From the NCBI GenBank assembly GCA_902826155.1, contig CADEDU010000039.1, positions 51,520 to 60,684 of the forward strand: 9,165 nucleotides of DNA. Reading direction: 5' to 3'. The notes below the pieces were generated by a model. The model was not told where the DNA came from. It made no database searches and saw nothing but the letters and a program-made list of their open reading frames with translations. Of the stretch, positions 1 to 9,165 are shown piece after piece. Within the stretch, counting starts at the first letter, position 1. The number at the start of each line of letters is the position of its first letter. Source of the stretch: an uncultured beta proteobacterium (lineage in GTDB: Bacteria; Pseudomonadota; Gammaproteobacteria; Burkholderiales; SG8-39). The position numbers and the translations under genes were made by a program.

Positions 1-111
1 CGCGGCTTGCACAGATTTTCATCCACTCCGATTTTCCATCACCCAGCGATCGCCCTGCCCCGCATCGGTGTCTGCACCGAGCGATCCGCAGCGCTCCGAT
101 CACCAAACGCC

Positions 112-654
112 ATGAGCAAGCCACAGAAAATTCCCACCCGCGAAATCAAGATCGCCCGCCGCGGCGCATTCAAGGTGCCGCAGTACGTCACGCGCCTGGA
201 CTACCCGCGCCGGCGCGCCAAGCGCGGCGCCGACCGCGTGTGGCGCAGCGCGATGCATGGCTGGTGGGTGCGCTACCGCGACAACTCGAAGTTCTTCAAC
301 GACGCCGGCGAGGATCCGGGTGTGTCCCTGCGCCGGGCACGCGAGTTCCTGGAGAGCATCTACGTCGGGCCGGCGATCCGCCTGGCGCGCAAGGAGCACG
401 CCGACAAGAAGAACAAAACAGGCGTGCCCGGCATCCGCATCATCTCCAAGCCGCACCATCGCGGACACACCAACGAGATCATGGTGGAAGTGTCGGCGAC
501 GCGAAACGGCGAATCGCCCAAGCGCGTCTACGTCGGCACATCGGAGACCGCCACCAAGGCGCGCATGAAGGCGGCGATCGAGAAGGCGAAAGGCATCCGC
601 GCGGCGATCGTCGAGCGCTATCTTTCGGAACGACGGATCGGCGCGCGCCGCTGA
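112..654 (+). CDS. AP2-like domain protein, probable DNA-binding
   Basis: Encodes 180 residues from the ATG at 112. The frame is open further upstream to an ATG at 7, but that extra stretch does not look like conserved protein, and a natural start with MSKPQKIPTREIK fits better. No convincing ribosome binding site is visible for either start. The protein is very basic. Two segments resemble the AP2-like fold found in proteobacterial phage and integrase-associated proteins: residues about 48-82 (HGWWVRYRDNSKFFND followed by a helix) and about 104-165 (GVPGIRIISK, then a strand ending KRVYVGTSETA, then a long Lys/Arg/Ala helix). This three-strands-then-helix layout, a Trp-rich first repeat and the repeat order support a DNA-binding role. 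The exact function is unknown. The gene converges on the benE-like gene, 59 nt away, and shows no operon partner in the window. The AP2 assignment is from pattern memory and is moderate. Confidence 0.72.
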   Translation: MSKPQKIPTREIKIARRGAFKVPQYVTRLDYPRRRAKRGADRVWRSAMHGWWVRYRDNSKFFNDAGEDPGVSLRRAREFLESIYVGPAIRLARKEHADKKNKTGVPGIRIISKPHHRGHTNEIMVEVSATRNGESPKRVYVGTSETATKARMKAAIEKAKGIRAAIVERYLSERRIGARR

Positions 655-695
655 GCACGCTCACTGGGCACAATCACCGGGACGCGCGCTCAGCG
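649..695. terminator. Imperfect inverted repeat between convergent genes, possible terminator
   Basis: CGCTGAGC at 649-656 is the exact reverse complement of GCTCAGCG at 688-695. After one A/C mismatch the stem continues with CGC (658-660) against GCG (684-686), leaving a 23-nt loop. It overlaps the stop codon of the upstream gene (652-654) and lies before the end of the convergent gene at 714, where a shared terminator would be expected. There is no T-tract on either side and the loop is long, so an intrinsic terminator is only a weak reading. Confidence 0.25.
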
Positions 696-713
696 CAACG
701 AGCAACGCAACGC

Positions 714-1967
714 TCAGTGCCGCACCCGGCGCGTGACGGCCAGCGCGAGCATGCCGGCAACGATGCCCCAGAACGCCGATGCAACGCCGAACAGTTGCAC
801 GCCGGAGGCGGTCACCAGGAAGGTGATCGCCGCGGGCTCGCGTGAGCGCTCATCGCTCAAGGCGGTCAGCAGGCTGCCGGAGATCGAAGCGAGCAACGCC
901 AGCCCCGCCACCAGCAGGATCAGCACCATCGGCACCGCCTTGATGAACATGAGCAGCGCGCCGGCGAACAGCCCGACCAGCACGTACGCCACGCCGGCCA
1001 GCACGCCGGCGACGTAGCGCCGATCCTTGTCGGGGTGCGCCTCGGCGCCGGCGCAGATGCCGATGGTGATCGCGGCCGGATTGAGTCCGTGCGCGCCCAG
1101 CGGCGCGAACACCATCGAGATCATGCCGAGCACGGCCGTCGGCACGCGCGTGTTCAGCGTGTAGCCGGCCTCACGCAATGCCGCGAATCCGGGCACGTAC
1201 TGCCCTGAGATCGTCACCAGCAGCAGCGGAATGCCCAGGCCGACGATTGACGCGAGCGAGAAGGTCGGTGCCGTCAGCGATGGCCATACGAATGCCGCAG
1301 CATCGGGCACCGGCTCGAATCCGATCGTGACGGCGGCGAGCAGCAACCCGGTGAGCAGCGCGAACAGCACTGCGAAGCGCGGCGTGAAGCGGCGCCCCAC
1401 GAGGTAAGCGGCGAGCACACAAAGCGCGAGCAACGGAGCGCTACCGGCGGCGCGGAAAGCGTCCAACCCGAATCGCAGCAGGATGCCCGCGAGCAGTGCC
1501 GATGCCAGGGCCGGCGTGAGCGCGCGCATCAGCCGATCCATGAAGCCGGTAACACCCAACACGACGATCACGCCACCGACGACGAGAAAGGTCCCGATCG
1601 CATCCGACCACGGCGTGCCGGGCAGTGCGGTCACGAGCAGCGCGGCCGCTGGGGTGGACCAGGCTGTGAGCAGCGGCACGCGATAGAGCAGGCTCAGGCC
1701 GATGCAGGTGAGGCCGGTGGCGATCGAGATCGCCCACACCCAGGATGCGAACTGCGCCGAGCTGAGTCCGCCCGCGATGCCGGCCTGCGCAATGATCGCG
1801 AACGGGCCGGCGTAAGACACCAGGATCACGACGATCCCGGCGGTGAGCGCCGACCAGGAGAAGTCGCGCCGCATCGCGCGCCGCCACGACGGGCGGCGCG
1901 CGCCACTCAGCGACATGGAGGGCACTGCAAATCGCGGGGATCCGGCGAGCAATCCATGCGCATTCAT
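714..1967 (-). CDS. benE: Benzoate/H+ symporter, BenE family inner-membrane transporter
   Basis: A 417-residue, highly hydrophobic protein with roughly 11-12 membrane segments between residue 38 and the C-terminus. It takes up benzoate or a related aromatic acid across the inner membrane. Family signatures visible are the AWSTPAAALL segment (102-111) in the third hydrophobic stretch, GQYVPGFAALREAGY (255-269), and APLGAHGLNPAAITIG followed by AGAEAHPDKDRRYVAG (288-321). The annotated start is the first ATG of the frame. Internal Met18 (1916) and Met32 (1874, MRRDFSWSALTAG) are alternatives. Met32 would give 386 residues, closer to the usual BenE length. None of the three has a clear Shine-Dalgarno, so the N-terminal 31 residues are doubtful. 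The gene lies 45 nt behind the haloperoxidase-like gene on the same strand and may be the last gene of that transcript. Benzoate is the family substrate. Given pobA in the same window, a hydroxybenzoate is also possible. The family call is firm, the substrate is inferred. Confidence 0.92.
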   Translation of the reverse strand: MNAHGLLAGSPRFAVPSMSLSGARRPSWRRAMRRDFSWSALTAGIVVILVSYAGPFAIIAQAGIAGGLSSAQFASWVWAISIATGLTCIGLSLLYRVPLLTAWSTPAAALLVTALPGTPWSDAIGTFLVVGGVIVVLGVTGFMDRLMRALTPALASALLAGILLRFGLDAFRAAGSAPLLALCVLAAYLVGRRFTPRFAVLFALLTGLLLAAVTIGFEPVPDAAAFVWPSLTAPTFSLASIVGLGIPLLLVTISGQYVPGFAALREAGYTLNTRVPTAVLGMISMVFAPLGAHGLNPAAITIGICAGAEAHPDKDRRYVAGVLAGVAYVLVGLFAGALLMFIKAVPMVLILLVAGLALLASISGSLLTALSDERSREPAAITFLVTASGVQLFGVASAFWGIVAGMLALAVTRRVRH

Positions 1968-2012
1968 GCAAATCGAGAGTCGGAATGCGAGAGTGTACCG
2001 GGCCCCTCTGCC

Positions 2013-3143
2013 TCACAGTCCGCTCATCATCGCGCGCACCCACTGCGCGAGCGTCTGCGGATGCCGGGCGATGGCTGCCGCACCGATCTTGCGACCGATC
2101 TCCTCGCCCGCTTCGACGTCGAATCGATAGTGCAGTCCGGCGTAGATGCGCGACACGCCGGCCTCAGTACCGATGCCTTCGAGCCGCTTGCGCTCACCGG
2201 GAAAGAAGTGGGCGAGCACCTGCGCGGCAGCCGTCGACAGGCACGAGTGATTGCTCGGATACGAAGGATGATTGGGCACGCCGATGATCGACTTGATCGA
2301 CGGATCGGCCTGCGACGGACGCGGCACCCAATACGTGTACTTGGTGTCGTGGCAGACCACCAACCCGTCCATCATCGCGCCGTTGAGCGTGGTCAACACC
2401 AACGCGGCGCGGCGCGCATCGAGACGGTTCGCGTGGATCAGGTCGGCGGCCTGTTCATTCCAGAAGCCGCCGGCCATCGTCCCGGTCGTCATGTCGTAGA
2501 ACTTCGCGATCCGGGTCGAGTCCGCGGTTGGGTTGCCGGTCACGCGGCGCACCTCCGCAATATCGTCGCTGAAGCGCGTGCTGCCCATCGCGGGCGGCGG
2601 CGCGGCACGATAAGCGGTCGCGGAATCGGCAAAAAACATGCGCATCGTGCCGATCGCGGGATAGGCAGGCGCCGCCGGTGGATTGACCAGACTGCGCCAG
2701 GCGTAGCTGGCCTGCGGCACCTGTGCGGTCCAGGCACGGCCGAAGCCATCGCCTTCGGCGTGGGCCAGCACGCGCGCGGCAATCTGCGCGCCCTGCTCGC
2801 TCTCGCGACCATTCAGTTCGCGATAGCGCTCCTGCACGAACGCTGCCTGGGCCGGAAACATCGACGCGATCACTTTCATCGACGCGGTGGCGATCGCATC
2901 GCGCGCGGCCGCTTCACTCTTCGCCTCGGTGGCGGCGACGTGCTGCGCGAGCGACAGGTGCGCGAGCATCCGGACGACCTGGTGCTGCGTGGGTTTGCCG
3001 CGCTCCACCGCCTGCAGCGCCACCCGATTCCAGGTGAGCACCGACAGGTCGGGCGAAGCGTTACTGGGGCCATGATTGGCAAGCGTCGCGGCGGTCCAGC
3101 CGGCAACGATCAATCCGGTTGTGATGCGGAGAAACGGTTTCAT
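2013..3143 (-). CDS. Exported vanadium-dependent haloperoxidase / PAP2-superfamily enzyme
   Basis: Encodes 376 residues. A good ribosome binding site (AAGGAG, 7 nt before the ATG) fixes the start. An N-terminal signal peptide is likely: MKPFLR, a hydrophobic core to about residue 20, and a cleavage site near TLA/N (22/23), so the enzyme is probably periplasmic or lipid-anchored outside the cytoplasm. The oxyanion-binding signature shared by vanadium haloperoxidases and PAP2 acid phosphatases is complete in order: K268-x6-R275-P276, PSNHS at 296-300 (the phosphate/vanadate loop, His299 as acid-base), and SR at 331-332 followed by x5-H338-x3-D342. The long helical N-terminal half and the length favour the haloperoxidase branch over small phosphatases. 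The usual loop Gly (PSGH) is Asn298 here. Family chemistry is either peroxide-driven halide oxidation or phosphoester hydrolysis, and the sequence alone cannot separate them. The gene lies 58 nt downstream of the methyltransferase and 45 nt upstream of the transporter gene, all on the minus strand. Confidence 0.86.
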   Translation of the reverse strand: MKPFLRITTGLIVAGWTAATLANHGPSNASPDLSVLTWNRVALQAVERGKPTQHQVVRMLAHLSLAQHVAATEAKSEAAARDAIATASMKVIASMFPAQAAFVQERYRELNGRESEQGAQIAARVLAHAEGDGFGRAWTAQVPQASYAWRSLVNPPAAPAYPAIGTMRMFFADSATAYRAAPPPAMGSTRFSDDIAEVRRVTGNPTADSTRIAKFYDMTTGTMAGGFWNEQAADLIHANRLDARRAALVLTTLNGAMMDGLVVCHDTKYTYWVPRPSQADPSIKSIIGVPNHPSYPSNHSCLSTAAAQVLAHFFPGERKRLEGIGTEAGVSRIYAGLHYRFDVEAGEEIGRKIGAAAIARHPQTLAQWVRAMMSGL

Positions 3144-3150
3144 GAGAAGG

Positions 3151-3156
3151 CTCCTT
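3151..3156 (-). promoter_or_regulatory. Ribosome binding site of the haloperoxidase-like gene
   Basis: Reads AAGGAG on the minus strand, 7 nt before the ATG at 3143. It is the strongest Shine-Dalgarno seen in the window and confirms the start in front of the signal peptide. Confidence 0.7.
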
Positions 3157-3201
3157 GGTTGAAGGATGAGGGGGATGCAGGGGTCGGCAAAAGTTGGTTG
3201 T

Positions 3202-4086
3202 TCACTGCTTGACGATGACGACTTCGGCGTATTCGCTGGGCGCGACCAGCGTGGCGTCGCCTGAACGGTTGTGCCGACGCGCGAGATCGATCAGATCGCG
3301 CTCGAGCGTGCGCTGCATGTCGGCCGGCAGCGCAGCGAACGCCTTCAACATCGGCCCGTAGTACGTGCGGAACACGTCGAGCCAGTGTTCAGCCGAGCGA
3401 TAGCGGAATACGAAGTGCTTGTTCGTAATCGCGATCGCACTCGCCTGCGCACCGAACAGTTCGCGCAGCCGCGGCTCGCTGCCCCACAGCGCGGGCGACT
3501 TCACACCCGCGGGCGGCGGCAGGTAGCGGCCGAGCGTCTTGAACAGCTCGCCGATCATGCTGGCGGGAGTCCAGTTGGCCATGCCGATGCGTCCGCCCGG
3601 TTTGCTCACGCGCAGCAGTTCGCTCGCCGCCCGCTCCTGGTTCGGCGTGAACATCACACCGAAGGTCGAGAGCACCGCGTCGAACGTGTTGTCGGCGAAC
3701 GGCAGGTTCTCGGCGTCGGCTTCGCGGAAATCAACCGGCAGACTCTCGGCACTGGCGCGAAGCCGCGCGCGCTCGAGCAGACTGGCGACGTAGTCGGTCG
3801 ACACCACGTCGCACCAGCGACGCGCTGCGGCCAGGGTGGCGTTGCCGTTGCCGGCGGCGACGTCGAGCACTTTCTGCCCGGCGCGCAGGTCGATCGATTC
3901 GCACAACGACTCGCCGACGATCTGCAAGGTCGTGCCGACTACGGCGTAGTCCCCCGAAGACCAGGCGCTCTGTTGTTTCTGCTTGAGCGCTGTCAGGTCG
4001 GCGGTGGGAACAGTACCCGGCGCTGCGACCGTGGCCGGGGATGTCGGGTTGGAAGCGGTTGCGGGATTGATGGTGGTGGTGCTCAT
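3202..4086 (-). CDS. Class I SAM-dependent methyltransferase (UbiE/Methyltransf_11-like)
   Basis: Encodes 294 residues from the ATG at 4086, chosen because AAAGGA lies 6 nt upstream. The frame stays open to 4242, but that extension lacks such a site. The first 30 residues are a low-complexity Thr/Ala/Pro/Ser tail, then the Rossmann-type methyltransferase core follows: motif I VLDVAAGNGN (73-82) binding SAM, the acidic residue D98 in VVSTDYV, DAENLPF (123-129) before VLSTFGVMF, and the RVSKPGGRIGMANW strand-turn (159-172). This order matches UbiE-like small-molecule O- or C-methyltransferases. The C-terminal 110 residues (KHFVFRYRSAEHWLDVFRTYYG region) resemble the cap of uncharacterised members. 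The substrate is unknown. The gene is the first of the minus-strand block and is transcribed divergently from the XRE/STAND regulator across 189 nt, so that regulator is the obvious candidate to control it. It has no visible link to ubiquinone synthesis. Confidence 0.9.
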   Translation of the reverse strand: MSTTTINPATASNPTSPATVAAPGTVPTADLTALKQKQQSAWSSGDYAVVGTTLQIVGESLCESIDLRAGQKVLDVAAGNGNATLAAARRWCDVVSTDYVASLLERARLRASAESLPVDFREADAENLPFADNTFDAVLSTFGVMFTPNQERAASELLRVSKPGGRIGMANWTPASMIGELFKTLGRYLPPPAGVKSPALWGSEPRLRELFGAQASAIAITNKHFVFRYRSAEHWLDVFRTYYGPMLKAFAALPADMQRTLERDLIDLARRHNRSGDATLVAPSEYAEVVIVKQ

Positions 4087-4092
4087 GCTGAG

Positions 4093-4098
4093 TCCTTT
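4093..4098 (-). promoter_or_regulatory. Ribosome binding site deciding the methyltransferase start
   Basis: Reads AAAGGA on the minus strand with a 6-nt spacer to the ATG at 4086. It supports this start over the upstream in-frame ATGs at 4128 and 4242, which would extend the protein by 14 or 52 residues. Confidence 0.55.
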
Positions 4099-4175
4099 CG
4101 ATGGGTTTGCGAGGAATCGCGACGCCATTTCAGCCGCACACCGGACCGCGACGGTCACGCCGGGTAAGACAGAAG

Positions 4176-4244
4176 GCGGGACAGTCACCGCCCCTTGCGC
4201 GGCCACGGATGTCCCGCTCGACTGCGGGATTGCGGGGCACAATC
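4176..4244. promoter_or_regulatory. Cluster of inverted repeats in the divergent intergenic region, candidate operator
   Basis: GCGGGACA at 4176-4183 is the exact reverse complement of TGTCCCGC at 4210-4217. The right arm pairs a second time with GCGGGA at 4224-4229 over a 6-nt gap. Immediately beyond, GATTG (4228-4232) mirrors CAATC (4240-4244) over 7 nt, and GGCGG (4175-4179) mirrors CCGCC (4188-4192). The repeats lie between the start codons of the methyltransferase (4086, minus) and the XRE/STAND regulator (4276, plus), where shared control would act. In GC-rich DNA, 8-bp arms can arise by chance, so operator function is a hypothesis. No clear -35/-10 pair was found. Confidence 0.35.
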
Positions 4245-4275
4245 AGCGCTCCACTCACCAGCCAATGCGCAGGCG

Positions 4276-8788
<4,513 letters not shown>

Positions 8789-8852
8789 CCGACCGGATGA
8801 TCATGCCAGTTCAGCCAAGCCTATATGTCGGGTGCTGCGGCCCTGAGCCGAT

Positions 8853-9099
8853 GTGACACGGTTCGATTTCAATCGCTTCATCGTCCTGGCCGCGTTGCAT
8901 CGCACCGGCAGGGTGCTCAAGCTGCCGTTCGAGCTACCCGACATAGAACTGGGCCAGTACTGGCATCGGCGCTTCCACAAAAAACGAACGCAATCGCTGG
9001 CTCAGGCGGTTGATCGCCGAGCTGTTCAACGATTTCGCCGACGAGTGGACCGAGTCGCTCGACCGCGGTGGACGCGCGCCGCGACGTCGAAGCGCGTAG
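8853..9099 (+). pseudogene. Remnant of a LysR-type regulator (NodD/NahR-like), internally deleted and frameshifted
   Basis: A GTG at 8853 opens a frame with MTRFDFNRFIVLAAL, which resembles the first residues of NodD/NahR-type LysR proteins (RFDLNLLVVLDAL). It then jumps directly to HRTGRVLKLPFELPDIEL followed by GQYWHRRFH, which is the C-terminal effector-domain end of the same subfamily. At the A6 run (8979-8984) the frame breaks. Continuing from 8983 in the other forward frame gives NERNRWLRRLIAELFNDF and a stop at 9097-9099, exactly the expected C-terminal helix. One A fewer would restore a single frame. About 80 residues remain out of the usual 300 or so. The helix-turn-helix and most of the ligand domain are missing, so it cannot act as a normal regulator. 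Its place next to pobA suggests it once regulated 4-hydroxybenzoate degradation. A sequencing error could explain the frameshift but not the internal deletion. Confidence 0.75.
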
Positions 9100-9118
9100 C
9101 TTGGAAGGCGCCGGCGAG

Positions 9119-9165
9119 ATGAGCGCCGGCGGCAGCTACGAGGCGGTGGTAGGACGAGCGCCCAT
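9119..9165 (+). CDS. Possible start of a further gene, cut by the window end
   Basis: An ATG at 9119 is preceded by GGAAGG (9103-9108) with a 10-nt spacer. The frame then reads MSAGGSYEAVVGRAP and is open to the end of the window. Fifteen residues are too few to identify a family. Its position 20 nt after the LysR remnant, on the same strand as pobA, would suit another aromatic-degradation gene, but that is a guess. Confidence 0.3.
   Translation, partial: MSAGGSYEAVVGRAP

Noticed and set aside
7..111. N-terminal extension of the first gene from an ATG at 7
   Set aside because: The 35 extra residues look like translated non-coding DNA, with no ribosome binding site and no conserved pattern.
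3144..3201. Terminator or promoter between the methyltransferase and the haloperoxidase-like gene
   Set aside because: No hairpin with a T-tract and no convincing -35/-10 pair was found in the 58 nt. Only the ribosome binding site is clear.
1956..3212. 418-codon open frame on the plus strand opposite the haloperoxidase-like gene
   Set aside because: The translation is Arg/His/Gly-rich without domains, while the opposite strand carries a signal peptide, a good ribosome binding site and a complete K-R-SxH-R-H signature.
3271..4167. 298-codon plus-strand frame opposite the methyltransferase
   Set aside because: The translation is Arg-rich and has no motif. The minus strand holds the SAM-binding motif and a ribosome binding site.
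8979..8985. Programmed ribosomal frameshifting on the A AAA AAC heptamer in the LysR remnant
   Set aside because: The A AAA AAC slippery site works by a -1 shift with a different phase. Here a +1 (or -2) shift is needed, and the gene already lacks its DNA-binding domain, so a mutation or read error is simpler.
9100..9122. Extension of the uncorrected LysR-remnant frame to a stop at 9120-9122
   Set aside because: After the A6 run this frame gives an Arg-rich sequence without similarity, while the other frame gives the expected LysR C-terminal helix.

Overview
The window is GC-rich, densely coded DNA. The gene families (BenE, PobA, a NodD/NahR-type LysR remnant, a proteobacterial AP2-like protein) suggest a proteobacterium, probably a beta- or gammaproteobacterium. 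The genus cannot be read from the sequence. No rRNA, tRNA, CRISPR array, insertion sequence or phage gene was seen.

Layout from left to right. (1) 112-654 (+) encodes a small basic protein with two AP2-like, DNA-binding-like repeats. (2) It converges on a minus-strand block of three closely spaced genes, transcribed from right to left. These are a SAM-dependent methyltransferase (4086-3202), an exported vanadium-haloperoxidase/PAP2-type enzyme (3143-2013) and a BenE-type benzoate transporter (1967-714). The gaps are 58 and 45 nt, so co-transcription is possible. (3) A 189-nt divergent intergenic region rich in inverted repeats separates the methyltransferase from a 1020-residue regulator (4276-7338, +). 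The regulator combines an N-terminal XRE-type helix-turn-helix, a STAND/AAA ATPase and a long TPR-like C-terminus. (4) A 220-nt gap holds a clean palindrome with the ATC-N9-GAT pattern of LysR-type operators. It is followed by pobA (7559-8788, +), 4-hydroxybenzoate 3-monooxygenase, in which all the well-known active-site residues are conserved. (5) Behind pobA lies a decayed LysR-type regulator (8853-9099). Only its extreme N-terminus and its C-terminus remain, joined together, and the C-terminal part carries a frameshift at an A6 run. (6) A possible further gene starts at 9119 and runs off the window.

Two themes emerge. One is catabolism of aromatic acids: BenE for uptake, PobA converting 4-hydroxybenzoate to protocatechuate, and a lost LysR regulator. 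The other is a module of unknown function, made of methyltransferase, haloperoxidase-like enzyme and a divergent signal-sensing ATPase regulator, which sits between the two aromatic genes. The functional link within this second module is inferred from orientation and spacing only. The most notable observations are the LysR remnant paired with an apparently intact LysR-type box in front of pobA, and the methyltransferase/haloperoxidase/STAND-regulator arrangement.
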